DNA from: Clostridia bacterium
GTDB taxonomy: Bacteria; Bacillota; Clostridia; Christensenellales; Borkfalkiaceae
Assembly (NCBI GenBank): GCA_017466825.1
Contig: JAFTTJ010000025.1
Coordinates: forward strand, 1-39,304
DNA length: 39,304 bases
Direction of reading: 5' to 3'
Positions 1-9,172 of the stretch are shown here, one piece after another (the stretch's first letter is position 1; each line of letters begins with the position of its first letter). The notes beneath the pieces were generated by a model. It worked only from the letters and a program-made list of their open reading frames with translations. It did no database searches and was not told the origin of the DNA. The position numbers and the translations under genes are program-made.

Positions 1-14
1 AGACTTTAAACCCG

Positions 15-140
15 TTTAAAGGCTTAGATGCGAGTTAGCCAAGGCTCGTGAGCCTGAAAAGACTTGGTTGACCTTGTCGGTCACCAAGGTTTTGAAGGCG
101 ATACAGTAACGCAGGCTAACGAAGTATATAAGCCTTTAAA
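15..140 (+). ncRNA. Structured RNA candidate, possibly raiA-like
   Basis: A 12-bp closing stem pairs TTTAAAGGCTTA (15-26) with TAAGCCTTTAAA (129-140). A second stem pairs GTTAGCC (34-40) with GGCTAAC (114-120). Inside are a hairpin AGGCT-CGTG-AGCCT (41-54), a larger hairpin made by CTTGG..GACC and GGTC..ACCAAG (about 63-89), and a GCG/CGC hairpin (98-112). Unpaired segments are purine-rich on the plus strand, which is why that strand is preferred. The 5' arm can instead pair within 4-21 (CTTTAAAC/GTTTAAAG), so a switch is conceivable. From memory it resembles the raiA RNA class of Clostridia, but I cannot confirm this. The partner gene, if any, lies outside the window. Confidence 0.55.
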
Positions 141-142
141 AT

Positions 143-3100
143 TTAGACGCAGGACACCAATATCCATCCCCCCACCCACACGGATACTAGGGGAACGAGT
201 ATGCTAGCAAATATTAAAATCATAAGGAAAATCGACTTTTCGTCGGAAACGTAGAGTTGATACCAAACGAATATAGTATATATTACGCATAAAATTATAG
301 GCAATTCAGAATCAAATAGAGAGTCGCCCATTCCAAACAAAGCGGCAAGCCCCATACCTGCAACGCCGAATAATAAGCCGAAGAAGGCGTAAAGGAACTT
401 ATGACCGATAGTCAAATCGTAGCCTTTTGAGAAGAAAGTTTGGTGAATGATATACCAAACGCCACCGCCAATAGGAAGTAAACTAAGCGCTATATAGCCG
501 ACTACTTCGGACAAATAATCGGGGACTTCAATTAGACCGGAATCAAAAATAAGGCTTACGACTAAACCTAACGCGACGGGAATAACCGCGTTTAAAAGCA
601 CTACGACAAATTGCGCCGTTCCCTTTATCTCTGACTTACAAATTACTATTATTGAAACGATTAACCAAGCAATCGCTGATAAAAACTCTATTTCGTCCAC
701 CCAAGCAATGGCCTCGGCGATAATGAAACCGAATAACGCCAATGCCACCGACGAGAGAATAAATAGGAATTTTGACCAACCTTTAAAAGGTCTTTCACCA
801 AAATAATCGTCGTCGGAAAAATAAGTTTGGTAAATTACGTATTCCAAAGCGTAAAAGCCGAGCGATACGAAAGCCGAGCCTTGTAAAAAGACTAAAAAGT
901 CTATGAAGATGTATTGGAAACCGCCTAAAATTCCTGCCGCGATTGCGCCTAGGATAAACGGACCTACGATCATTGCGAGAACGATCAAGGTCTTTTTTAA
1001 TTTTTCGGCGGCGAGTTCAGCCTTTTCTTGCCTGCGCGCCGCTTCTTCTTTTCTGCGTTTTTCTTCTTCTCTTTTACGTTGTTCTTCCGCTCTTTTTTGG
1101 CGCTCTTCCTTTTCCCTTTGCTTTGCTTCTTCTCTACGAATATTCTCGGCAATGTTGGCTTCTTGTTGTTTTACAAGGCGCATACATTCCGCTCTCTTTT
1201 CTTCGTTGACTAAGAGAAGATATTGAAGATATTCGGGCTCGTTTTTTATACTTTTTGTACTAGTTGCTAATTCGGTTTTATCCCTTGCGCCCGCCTTTAT
1301 AAGGCAAATTCCCCAATACGCGCCCGCGCACTTGTCGTCAATCGACAAGACGAACTCGTAAACGGACTTCGCCTGCTCAAAAAAGTTTTGCATTTGAGCG
1401 GATCTTGCAACTTTAATTAACGGTCTGGTTAAGTTTTGGGGATCGCCTTGATAATATCTTACTATTTCCAAAGCAAAATTCACGTGTTTTGGGGTGTGAA
1501 CGCGTTGAGCAAAGTTTTCAAGCGTTTTTTCTACCACGCCGTTTACGTCCGTAGAATACTGTAAAAGTTCTTTGAACTTTTCACTCGCTTGCGTGAAATC
1601 GTTTTTTTCAAGGCTGATTTGCCAAAGCATATCTAAAGCGTCTACGTTACCTTCTTCAACCGAAAGAACTTTTTCAAGACAAGCCTTTTTATGCTCTAAT
1701 GACGCCGTCGTCCTTGCAAACGCTACGTTATGGTAAATGTACGCGTCAATTTCGGTACTTTCAAGACCGCCGAGCAAGGTTTCAAAAAGCGAGTAATCGT
1801 CGCCGTCAACGGCTAGGGCGAACATGCGGTTTAACCAAATTCCCCTTCTTTCGTTTTTGAACGGCAACAAAATTTTAATTACTTTATTGGTGTAATTAGA
1901 CGGCAACCTTTCACATCCCGTATAAAAGGCGTTGAGAATAGCGGTTGCCTGCGCTTTGTCGGTTTCGTTTAAAACCCTTTCAAGCACGGTTAAGTCGGCT
2001 TTTACAAAACCGCCCATTTTATCCGCAAGAACCCTTTCGTTTTTGGCTCTATACTTAACCTTTAACAAATCCCACTTGGCTTCAATGAGATTGGGGTTTG
2101 ATAAAATGAGTTGATTTACGTAATTTTCGGCGCTATCCCAGTCTTCGTTGCTAATAAAAGAATCGACTAAGTCTAAAAGTTGTTGGTCGCTTACTTTAAT
2201 CGCTTCTCTTTTCTTTCCGCCAACGTCTCTCGTTTCAAGGGTTTCGTTTTTGATTTCCGAACTCTTTTTACCGATTTTTCCGCCTTCGATTTTAACGGTA
2301 TCGAGCGTGCCGAGCCTACTGCTCTCGTCGATAACGTGTTTTACGTGATTTAACAAAACTTCGTAGTTAGAGTGCAAGCCGTAGTCGATAGCCTGCTTGC
2401 CACCCGTTAGCGCCATGGGGATATCGTAGGGGTTTACGCCTTTAAAAACGGTAACCAACGCGTTTTTATGCTTTTCGCCCTTTTCCATACGCTTTTTAAA
2501 ACGGGACCACTCGTTTTTTATCCAAGTAGAACTAAAATATTCCGCCTTTCCGCCGTAAACTATCATTACCTTTGCGGTCTTTATAGCGTTGTAGATGTAC
2601 GGCTCGTACTGCTCGGCAACTTTATCCTTTAAACTTACACGGCTATAAAAGACTTTGTAGCCCTTGTCTACCAAAGCGGTGTAAAGGTCTTGCATTTCCA
2701 TACTGTCCACGGTACGGTTGCCTTTTTCGTCGCTGTCTTTAAAGGAAATGAACACGTCGTAAGGGGGCTCTTTGCTAGCCTTTTTAAGCCACTCTACCCT
2801 AACCTTGTCGATATATTCGGCTTGACGAGAATAGTCTTCGGCAATCTCGCTCGGGGCGAGAGATATTGCCGTTTTTACGTTTTTATCGTTTAAAAAACTA
2901 TCTTCGGTAATGTTGTTGCAAGTGGGAACTTTTCTTCCTTCTCTAATATCGTTTACGTATACGATACTGTACTTTGCAAGCGACAACCCCCAATAGGCTT
3001 CGTGGTCGGTTTTATCTTTCAAGATAATTTCTTCAAAGAGTTCGACCGCCTTTTCAAAGTCGCTTACTCTAATCGCTTCCCAAGCGTTGGCTCTCGCAAC

Positions 3101-3217
3101 GGCGTGGATATCGTCGGCAACGTCGATAACCCATCTGCTATGACAATGGTCGCAAACGAGATAATTGCCTTCTCGCTCGAGCGTACCGCCACACGATTTA
3201 CATTTTTGTAAAACCAT
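143..3217 (-). CDS. Zinc-ribbon TIR-TPR polytopic membrane protein
   Basis: The protein has 1024 residues. An N-terminal zinc ribbon uses C6, C9, C22 and C25. A short TPR-like segment follows (about 45-85), then a TIR domain (about 152-285) starting at the YDVFISF strand. In it E236, within the TWIKNEW segment, sits where NADase TIR proteins such as SARM1 carry the catalytic glutamate. A long helical, TPR-like middle (about 330-680) leads to a Glu/Arg/Lys-rich coiled coil (about 680-740) and about eight hydrophobic segments to the C-terminus. The N-terminal 300 residues closely match the protein at 9396, but the C-terminal half is unrelated. The ribosome site GGAGAAAG supports the ATG at 3217. 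NAD cleavage or adaptor-type signalling is inferred from family knowledge; the trigger is unknown. Confidence 0.85.
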   Translation of the reverse strand: MVLQKCKSCGGTLEREGNYLVCDHCHSRWVIDVADDIHAVARANAWEAIRVSDFEKAVELFEEIILKDKTDHEAYWGLSLAKYSIVYVNDIREGRKVPTCNNITEDSFLNDKNVKTAISLAPSEIAEDYSRQAEYIDKVRVEWLKKASKEPPYDVFISFKDSDEKGNRTVDSMEMQDLYTALVDKGYKVFYSRVSLKDKVAEQYEPYIYNAIKTAKVMIVYGGKAEYFSSTWIKNEWSRFKKRMEKGEKHKNALVTVFKGVNPYDIPMALTGGKQAIDYGLHSNYEVLLNHVKHVIDESSRLGTLDTVKIEGGKIGKKSSEIKNETLETRDVGGKKREAIKVSDQQLLDLVDSFISNEDWDSAENYVNQLILSNPNLIEAKWDLLKVKYRAKNERVLADKMGGFVKADLTVLERVLNETDKAQATAILNAFYTGCERLPSNYTNKVIKILLPFKNERRGIWLNRMFALAVDGDDYSLFETLLGGLESTEIDAYIYHNVAFARTTASLEHKKACLEKVLSVEEGNVDALDMLWQISLEKNDFTQASEKFKELLQYSTDVNGVVEKTLENFAQRVHTPKHVNFALEIVRYYQGDPQNLTRPLIKVARSAQMQNFFEQAKSVYEFVLSIDDKCAGAYWGICLIKAGARDKTELATSTKSIKNEPEYLQYLLLVNEEKRAECMRLVKQQEANIAENIRREEAKQREKEERQKRAEEQRKREEEKRRKEEAARRQEKAELAAEKLKKTLIVLAMIVGPFILGAIAAGILGGFQYIFIDFLVFLQGSAFVSLGFYALEYVIYQTYFSDDDYFGERPFKGWSKFLFILSSVALALFGFIIAEAIAWVDEIEFLSAIAWLIVSIIVICKSEIKGTAQFVVVLLNAVIPVALGLVVSLIFDSGLIEVPDYLSEVVGYIALSLLPIGGGVWYIIHQTFFSKGYDLTIGHKFLYAFFGLLFGVAGMGLAALFGMGDSLFDSELPIILCVIYTIFVWYQLYVSDEKSIFLMILIFASILVPLVSVWVGGWILVSCV

Positions 3218-3269
3218 TTTTCACTTTCTCCATTGTAAAATGATTCACTCTTAAAGAGTATATACGACC

Positions 3270-3298
3270 ATTTTAACACAAATTACGGTTTTTTGCAA
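3270..3298 (-). promoter_or_regulatory. Promoter of the TIR gene at 3217
   Basis: Minus strand: TTGCAA (3293-3298), 17-bp spacer, TAAAAT (3270-3275) preceded by TGT (extended -10). The predicted leader is about 45 nt and contains the palindrome ACTCT-TTA-AGAGT (3247-3259), which could be an operator or a small hairpin. Confidence 0.6.
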
Positions 3299-3335
3299 TC
3301 GTTTATACAATTTGTTCTCGTTTTATACAAAAATA

Positions 3336-3364
3336 ACGCGCGGGCGAGATTTTCGTCCGTGCGT
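3336..3364 (-). terminator. Probable terminator of ABC operon 1
   Basis: A 12-bp stem (3336-3347 with 3353-3364) lies between the ABC operon end and the TIR promoter. On the minus strand it is followed by TTATTTTTG, but two A-C mismatches weaken it. On the plus strand the same positions become G-U pairs and a T-run also follows. The rest of 3218-3471 shows only the TIR promoter and one copy of the AATCTACTTATAG motif. Confidence 0.4.
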
Positions 3365-3440
3365 TTTACGCTTTTTTTATTGGCGACTTGCGCCTTTTTT
3401 TATATGATTTTACTAGCTGTTTTTTAAAAAATTGCTGTTT

Positions 3441-3455
3441 AATCTACTTATAGGC
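3441..3455. repeat. Dispersed motif AATC(G)ACTTATAG, variant copy
   Basis: AATCTACTTATAGGC just downstream of ABC operon 1. It is a one-base variant of a motif (ATAATCGACTTATAG or its complement) that recurs in intergenic DNA at 7437, 24591, 27311, 29826 and 32759. Confidence 0.5.
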
Positions 3456-3471
3456 TGGTTTACTAAACTTT

Positions 3472-5361
3472 TTACGCCTTTGCCCCCATCATTTCTTTGG
3501 TGTATTGCAAAGTATACAAGTTGTAGTAGTTACCGCGAAATTTTAAAAGTTCGTCGTGAGAGCCTTGCTCTAAAATTTCGCCGTGGGCTAAAACTATGAT
3601 ATTGTCCGCCTTTTGTATGGTTGAAAGCCTGTGCGCAACGATAAGCATAGTGCCTACGTTCATCATTTTATCGAGAGAGTCTTGAATTAAAACTTCGGTT
3701 TCGGTGTCGATATTTGCCGTCGCTTCGTCTAAAATCATAACTTCGGGCTTATGGATAAGCGTCCTTGCAAAGGAAATGAGTTGCCTTTCGCCCGCCGAGA
3801 AGTTATTGCCCCTTTCACGGACTTCTTCGTCGAGCCCTGCGGGTAATTTTGCAATTAGTTTATCGGCGTTTACGTAACGGCAAACTTCCATAATTTGCTC
3901 GTCGGTAAAACTCTCTTCTCTCAAAGTTATGTTACTGCGAATAGTACCCGAGAAAAGGAAAACGTCTTGAAGCATTTGACCGAAATGTTTCCTTAAAGAC
4001 GAAGTCTTTATCTTGGTGATATTGATTCCGTCTACTAAAATTTCGCCCTGTTGAATATCGTAATTTCGGCAAAGCAAAGACAAAATCGTCGTCTTTCCGC
4101 TACCCGTCGAACCGACGAAAGCAACCGTTTGATTAGCCTTAACTTTAAAGGATACGTCCTTTAAAACCCACTCGCCGGGCACGTAGGCAAACCATACGTT
4201 TTTAAATTCGATTTCGCCTTTAATTTCATCTAACTCGATAGCGTCTTCGCCGTCGACGACTTCGGGTTGCATATCGAGTATAGAGAAAATCTTTTCGCCT
4301 GACGCAAACGCCGATTGAAGCCAGTTAAACTGCTCTGCAAGGGTTTGTATGGGGTTGAAGAATTTGGATATATACATATAGAACATAACCAAAATTTTAG
4401 CGCTAATCGCTTGCCCAAACACGTTCCAACCGTCGATATATCCTTTACCGCCAAGGAAGAATAAGCAAAGCACGGACGCAACGTAAAGCATATACACGGT
4501 GGGACGGAAAATACTAAATACGAACATTTGCCCCTTTCTCGCCTTTTCAAGCCTTTGGTTTTTGGCTGAAAAGTCGTCAAGTTTAGTCTGCTCGCGATTG
4601 AAGATTTGAATAACTTTCATACCCGAAAGGTTTTCGGATAAAAAGGTGTTTATATCCGTAGTGCCGTCTTTTACTTTACGGTATGCCGCCCTTGAAAATT
4701 TACGGAAAATAACCGTGAATAGGACGATAAACGGCACGAAACAAAGCACCATAAGGGTGAGCATATAGTTTAAACAAAGCATTGCTATAAGCACGCCGAG
4801 TATTACGAATACGTTTTTTGCAAGGTTTACGATAATGTTCGTAAACATCATTGAAATACCGTTGGTATCGTTGGTAACTCTCGTAACGAGTTTACCCACG
4901 GGGATATTGTTTAATTGGGCGTGCGAGAGTTTTTCGATATGCTCGAAAAGTTCTATACGCATTTGCGAAATAATTTTTTGTCCCGTTTTTTGCAAGATTA
5001 TCGCTTGGAAATAAGAACACACGAGCGACGCTACCAAAACGCTTGCGTACACGCCTACCCATATTAAAAGGGACGGAACTTCAAACTTGCCTTCTAGCAT
5101 CTCTTCAATATGCCCTATAATAAGGGGTGAAACGATTTCGTAAGAGATTGCGAAAGCCATTAAAAGACCTACTAAAATAAAACTGCCGATATGGGGTTTT
5201 GCGTATTTTAAAAGTCTTTTTATAAGTTCGCCGTCGGTCATGTTTCTATCAAAACCGAGCGCTTCTTTTTTGTCTTTCATAAGGGCGTAAGCCATTATGA
5301 AAATTGCCGATAAAACGCCTATGATTGCGCCGACGATTAAGAGTGGTAAATATTCGTACAT
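3472..5361 (-). CDS. ABC exporter half, catalytic-site subunit
   Basis: This is a type-I exporter half-transporter of 629 residues with membrane segments in the N-terminal 340 residues and a nucleotide-binding domain after that. It has one extra hydrophobic helix at the N-terminus (about 5-27) compared with the usual six. Walker A is GSTGSGKTT (about 417-425). Walker B ends MILDE with the catalytic E546. The signature is non-canonical, FSAGE (about 521-525). The partner at 5363 has the opposite arrangement, so the pair should form one working and one degenerate ATP site, as in TM287/288, LmrCD and BmrCD. ATG 5361 is chosen over GTG 5370 because AGGGGGG lies 8 nt upstream of it. It starts one base after the upstream stop, implying translational coupling. 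The substrate is unknown. Confidence 0.9.
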   Translation of the reverse strand: MYEYLPLLIVGAIIGVLSAIFIMAYALMKDKKEALGFDRNMTDGELIKRLLKYAKPHIGSFILVGLLMAFAISYEIVSPLIIGHIEEMLEGKFEVPSLLIWVGVYASVLVASLVCSYFQAIILQKTGQKIISQMRIELFEHIEKLSHAQLNNIPVGKLVTRVTNDTNGISMMFTNIIVNLAKNVFVILGVLIAMLCLNYMLTLMVLCFVPFIVLFTVIFRKFSRAAYRKVKDGTTDINTFLSENLSGMKVIQIFNREQTKLDDFSAKNQRLEKARKGQMFVFSIFRPTVYMLYVASVLCLFFLGGKGYIDGWNVFGQAISAKILVMFYMYISKFFNPIQTLAEQFNWLQSAFASGEKIFSILDMQPEVVDGEDAIELDEIKGEIEFKNVWFAYVPGEWVLKDVSFKVKANQTVAFVGSTGSGKTTILSLLCRNYDIQQGEILVDGINITKIKTSSLRKHFGQMLQDVFLFSGTIRSNITLREESFTDEQIMEVCRYVNADKLIAKLPAGLDEEVRERGNNFSAGERQLISFARTLIHKPEVMILDEATANIDTETEVLIQDSLDKMMNVGTMLIVAHRLSTIQKADNIIVLAHGEILEQGSHDELLKFRGNYYNLYTLQYTKEMMGAKA

Positions 5362-5362
5362 A

Positions 5363-7138
5363 TTATTCACCCCCCTTTTCGTCTTCGAGTTTTTGAAGGT
5401 CGACGGACGTTTTATATTCGGCGCACCTTGCGTAAAGTTCGTCGTGAGTGCCTACGTCTAAAACCTTGCCGTCTTCAAGATAAATTATCTTATCCATACC
5501 GACGATAGTCGAAATTCTATGAGCGATAAGTATCGTCGTCTTGCCCTTTCTCGTTTGGGCAAGGTTATTAAGTATTGCCTTTTCGGTCTTGGTGTCAACC
5601 GCCGAAACGGAATCGTCCAAAATTAGCACGGGCGCGTCTTTCATAAGCGCTCTCGCTATCGAAATTCTCTGTTTTTGTCCGCCCGAAACGGTAACTCCCC
5701 TTTCGCCTAAAACGGTTTGATAACCTTCTTTAAAATCTACTACGTTGTCGTGTATGTCCGAAAGTTTTGCGTACTCGACGACTCTTTCAAAACTCTTGTC
5801 GTCGGAAGCGAAAGAAATGTTGTTTTCAATGGTGTCGCTAAACAAAAAGTTGTCTTGCGGAACGTACGCCATAAAGCGTCTAAGCGAGCCGATAGATAGG
5901 TCGTTTACGTCCTTTCCGTCTACGAAAAGACTGCCGTCGGGCACGTTGTAAACTCTCAAAAGTAGGTCTACTATCGTAGTTTTTCCGCTACCCGTCTTAC
6001 CGACGATACCCACGTTTTCGCCTGCGTTTATCTTAAACGAAACGTCCTTTAAAACTTCAACTTCGCCGTCGGGATAAACGAAATCGAGATTTTTAAACTC
6101 GATATCACCGCTAACCGACTCAACGTCTACTACGCCTTCTCTATCGATAACGTCTTGCTTTGCATCTAAAAGTTCGCTTACTCTGTTTATAGACGCTTGT
6201 CCACGGCTAGACATTTCAATGAGTTCGGAAACGGCCATAACCGGCCAAATTACCGAGTTAAAATAACCCATAAACTCAAAGAGAGTACCGCCGTCGAACT
6301 CGCCCAAGTAAACGAGATATCCGCCGTAACCTAATATTACGCATATAACCGATTCGATAAAAAGGGTTATGAAAATGCGGAGCAAGGTCGAATATTTAGT
6401 ATAATCGACGTTGGCGTCCTCGTTTTCCTTACAAATCTTTTTAAAGGCTAAAAGTTCCTTAACTTCCTTTACGAACGCCTTTATTACGGCTATGCCCGAA
6501 AAATTCTCTTGCGAAAAATCAGAGAGCGACGAGAACGCGCCTTGACGAACGTCCCACTTTTTAGTCAAATAATTGCCAACGATTAAACTTATAACAAGCA
6601 TAAGCGCCATTGGTATTAAGGACAAAAGGGTTAAAAGCGCGTCCATTTGCCACATTTTGACGATTGCAAGACCGCCTAAAAACACGGCGTCGCAAAGCAT
6701 GAGTACGCCCCAGCCGAAACACTCTTGAATAGTTTCAAGGTCGTTGGTAAAAAGGGACATTAAGTTGCCGACTTTGTTTACTTGATAGTACTGTTGGGAA
6801 AGGTTTTTGCAATGGTTAAACATTTTGAGCCTAATATCCGCTTCGACCTTGATGCCTGCGCCCAAAAAACATACTCGCCACAAAAATCTACCTAAGACCA
6901 TTACTAAAATAACGATAAGCATTGGCAAGCAAATTTTATCTAGCAAAAACGCGCCGTCAAAGGGTACTTCTACGCCGTCGACTTCAACTCTGCCGTACGT
7001 TACGCCGTTAATGATCATTCTGTAAAACTCGGGTATTTCAAGTTGGAAATAGTCGACTGCAATGAGAGCGATTATGCCAAGCAAGAGCAAATGACCGTAT
7101 TTTAGGTAGTATTTGTTTACGTATTTTCCAAAAATCAC
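5363..7138 (-). CDS. ABC exporter half, degenerate-site subunit
   Basis: The protein has 591 residues: six predicted membrane segments in residues 1-310, then a nucleotide-binding domain. Walker A is GKTGSGKTT (380-388), the Q-loop is Q428, the signature is canonical VSGGQ (484-488) and the H-loop is H540. Walker B ends LILDD, so D509 replaces the catalytic glutamate. With the FSAGE signature of the partner this defines the degenerate site of a heterodimer. The start is GTG at 7138, with AGGAGGG about 8 nt upstream. It is the first gene of a two-gene operon. Export of a drug, lipid or peptide is inferred from the family. Confidence 0.9.
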   Translation of the reverse strand: MIFGKYVNKYYLKYGHLLLLGIIALIAVDYFQLEIPEFYRMIINGVTYGRVEVDGVEVPFDGAFLLDKICLPMLIVILVMVLGRFLWRVCFLGAGIKVEADIRLKMFNHCKNLSQQYYQVNKVGNLMSLFTNDLETIQECFGWGVLMLCDAVFLGGLAIVKMWQMDALLTLLSLIPMALMLVISLIVGNYLTKKWDVRQGAFSSLSDFSQENFSGIAVIKAFVKEVKELLAFKKICKENEDANVDYTKYSTLLRIFITLFIESVICVILGYGGYLVYLGEFDGGTLFEFMGYFNSVIWPVMAVSELIEMSSRGQASINRVSELLDAKQDVIDREGVVDVESVSGDIEFKNLDFVYPDGEVEVLKDVSFKINAGENVGIVGKTGSGKTTIVDLLLRVYNVPDGSLFVDGKDVNDLSIGSLRRFMAYVPQDNFLFSDTIENNISFASDDKSFERVVEYAKLSDIHDNVVDFKEGYQTVLGERGVTVSGGQKQRISIARALMKDAPVLILDDSVSAVDTKTEKAILNNLAQTRKGKTTILIAHRISTIVGMDKIIYLEDGKVLDVGTHDELYARCAEYKTSVDLQKLEDEKGGE

Positions 7139-7171
7139 AGTTTATCCCTCCTTTGTATAATAATAGAAACA

Positions 7172-7200
7172 ATTTTAAAACTTTTCGCCCCAAAAATCAA
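7172..7200 (-). promoter_or_regulatory. Promoter of ABC operon 1
   Basis: TTGATT (7195-7200), 17-bp spacer, TAAAAT (7172-7177) on the minus strand. The leader is only about 25-30 nt, so there is no room for an attenuator like the one at 37113-37457. Apart from this promoter and the bidirectional terminator at 7424-7460, I see nothing supported in 7139-7469. Confidence 0.6.
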
Positions 7201-7423
7201 GCGTTTTTACACACTTTTTTATTTTAATAAAAATAAAAATTAAGTCGTTTTGACGGTAAACGAAATAACGTGAAAATTTTTGCCCGTTTGGGGTGGTTTT
7301 TCCTTCGTTTAAGAGCAAAATAAAGGGGCGCAAAAAAGGGTAAAACTTGGTTTTAAATAAGCCGTGCGCCATACGCGGGCGGACTAAACCCCACGCCTGA
7401 GAGTTTTTGCCATTTATATATGC

Positions 7424-7460
7424 AAAAACCGCCTTTAATCGACTTATAGGGCGGCTTTTT
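7424..7460. terminator. Bidirectional terminator containing the dispersed motif
   Basis: AAAAA, then CCGCC (7429-7433), a loop carrying TAATCGACTTATAG, GGCGG (7450-7454), then CTTTTT. It would end the minus-strand gene at 7470. The loop is a copy of the motif found at several other gene ends in the window. Confidence 0.6.
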
Positions 7461-7469
7461 GGTTTATAT

Positions 7470-8156
7470 TCAATTTTTTCCTTCGTCTACGGCAACGTCT
7501 AATTTTGAAAAATACTCTTGCACGGGCTTTTCATTTTTGCCGATTAAACCGAGTTGCAAAACCCTGTTTTGCTCTTTTAAACTTTCAATTTCGGCTTTTA
7601 GTTTTTCATTTTCCGCTTTTAAAGATAAACCTATCCTTTCAAAAAGGTCGTTGATTTCCTTTTTTAAAAGGGCGAGGCTTGTCGCTTTTAATCGCTTTCT
7701 TTCAAAGGGATCGGCGCACTTGCCGTACTCGGTTAAAATCTTTTGGCGAGCCCTTTCAACCCTATCTCTGTCAAAGCGCAAAAGATTGCGATACTTGTTT
7801 TGGTTGCGTAGCGCGGTTTTGCCATCGGGTGAAATTTCAAAAATAACCCTTCTCACCGACTTGCCAAAGGTTACGCCGAGCAAGACTTTTTCAAGCAACG
7901 CGTCCGACTGTTCGTCGGTAAAACCTATTATTTTATTTGCGCTCAAATTTGCGCCGTCTAAATACTTTTGCCTTAACTCGCCGTCGCCTTCGGCTCTTTT
8001 TAAAGTAGAGTAATAAAAGTTGCGCACGCTACCCTTTGCCCTGCCCGTTTTTACCGCAAAGTCGGCAAATACCTTGTCTAACTTTTCACCGCGCTCTTTT
8101 GCTAAGTGAGCCGATTTAAAAAGCCCTTTCATTTGTGAGTCGCTTATTTTTACCAT
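7470..8156 (-). CDS. RsfA/SANT-like DNA-binding regulator with coiled coil
   Basis: The protein has 228 residues. The first 52 resemble the Myb/SANT-like DNA-binding segment of the Bacillus prespore regulator RsfA and its relatives. The cue is a helical stretch ending in a conserved-looking TGRAKGSVRNFYY. A long helical part follows, with a Lys/Glu/Leu coiled coil near residues 160-200 (ENEKLKAEIESLKEQN). AAGGAG lies 8 nt before ATG 8156. It is divergent from the unknown gene at 8252 across a 95-bp gap, so it may regulate that gene. The family assignment is by sequence impression only. A forespore-type regulatory role is inference. Confidence 0.55.
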   Translation of the reverse strand: MVKISDSQMKGLFKSAHLAKERGEKLDKVFADFAVKTGRAKGSVRNFYYSTLKRAEGDGELRQKYLDGANLSANKIIGFTDEQSDALLEKVLLGVTFGKSVRRVIFEISPDGKTALRNQNKYRNLLRFDRDRVERARQKILTEYGKCADPFERKRLKATSLALLKKEINDLFERIGLSLKAENEKLKAEIESLKEQNRVLQLGLIGKNEKPVQEYFSKLDVAVDEGKN

Positions 8157-8251
8157 AATTTTACTCCTTTTCCGTATAGGTTTTGGTATGATTATTGCCC
8201 ACTTTTCAAGTTATAATACATAATGAAAAAACTTTTTGAATAATAATAAAT

Positions 8252-9172
8252 ATGTTTTGCTATCTTTCAAGCGCAACGCCGTGCGCCGTAAAAGTAAACG
8301 GCGAATTCGTAGGCAAGGCAACGGTAAATTTGTCTTTTTTAGATTTAGAGCAAGCCTTTTTAGAGTTTGTTCCACTAGACCAAGCCCTTGCGCCCGTATG
8401 CTATTTTTTTGATAAAAAACAGCCTGTTTCAACTAAAAATATGCAAATAATCGACTTATACGGCGGTTTTTTGCTTGCGCCAAAATTTATTAGACAATCG
8501 CAAGGCGAACTGAAAATATTTGCTAAAAAGACTTTTTCGTTTACTCGCCCCTTGTACGTTACTTGTTTTAACCAAGGCGACGGAAAGATTTTTCTATCCC
8601 ACGAAAGGGACGTTTTTATTGAAAACACCCCCTTTTCGCTAACCGACGTACGCTTTGAAAGTTGTTCGGTTTTAGGCAAAGAATACCTGCTAATAATTTG
8701 CGTTAGCGGAAAAACGGTAATATACGGCTACGAGATAGGCGAAAAAATCACACCCGTTTTTAAAAACGTTTGCGACGGGTACGGCTTTGACGGCAATCTT
8801 TTGCACCTACTTGAAAACAAAAACGACCTACTGCGCCACGTCGTTTCTACCACGTGGGAATTCGGCGGTAGCGTAAAGGTTAAAAGTTGTACGGTTACGG
8901 CAAAGCGCGTGGCGTATTCTCTGCCCGACGCCCTTATCCCCTACGCCTTTTTTGAAGAAGTTTTAGTAAGTGGCGACGTTGAAAAGTTTTTAACGCCGAG
9001 ATTAAAACCCCGAGCGAGCGAATTTAAAGAGTTTTTGGGTGATTTTACGGCTATTTTACCACCCCCACACTTTAAAAACGACGATTTAGTTACACTTGTT
9101 TACGTAGACAAGGTTGCCTATGCGAAAGTCTTCGTGGTGGGTGGGCAGGTGGACAACGTGATTTTAGAATAA
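8252..9172 (+). CDS. Unknown protein, 306 aa
   Basis: I do not recognise this protein. It has 306 residues with no signal peptide or clear membrane segment. It is rich in beta-forming stretches and aromatic residues, so it is probably soluble and cytoplasmic. No Shine-Dalgarno sequence precedes ATG 8252. A TATAAT at 8212-8217 suggests a leader of about 27 nt, but no good -35 box was found. It is divergently paired with the RsfA-like regulator. A copy of the dispersed motif ATAATCGACTTATA (8447-8460) lies inside the coding frame. Codon use matches the neighbours, so I consider the gene real. Confidence 0.65.
   Translation: MFCYLSSATPCAVKVNGEFVGKATVNLSFLDLEQAFLEFVPLDQALAPVCYFFDKKQPVSTKNMQIIDLYGGFLLAPKFIRQSQGELKIFAKKTFSFTRPLYVTCFNQGDGKIFLSHERDVFIENTPFSLTDVRFESCSVLGKEYLLIICVSGKTVIYGYEIGEKITPVFKNVCDGYGFDGNLLHLLENKNDLLRHVVSTTWEFGGSVKVKSCTVTAKRVAYSLPDALIPYAFFEEVLVSGDVEKFLTPRLKPRASEFKEFLGDFTAILPPPHFKNDDLVTLVYVDKVAYAKVFVVGGQVDNVILE

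Noticed and set aside
3064-3279. 71-codon minus-strand frame reading through the start of the TIR gene
   Set aside because: It overlaps the well-supported TIR coding sequence in another frame and contains that gene's ribosome site.
7175-7372. 65-codon minus-strand frame upstream of ABC operon 1, considered as a leader peptide
   Set aside because: It has no ribosome site and overlaps the -35 and -10 boxes of the ABC promoter, so it is mostly outside the transcript.
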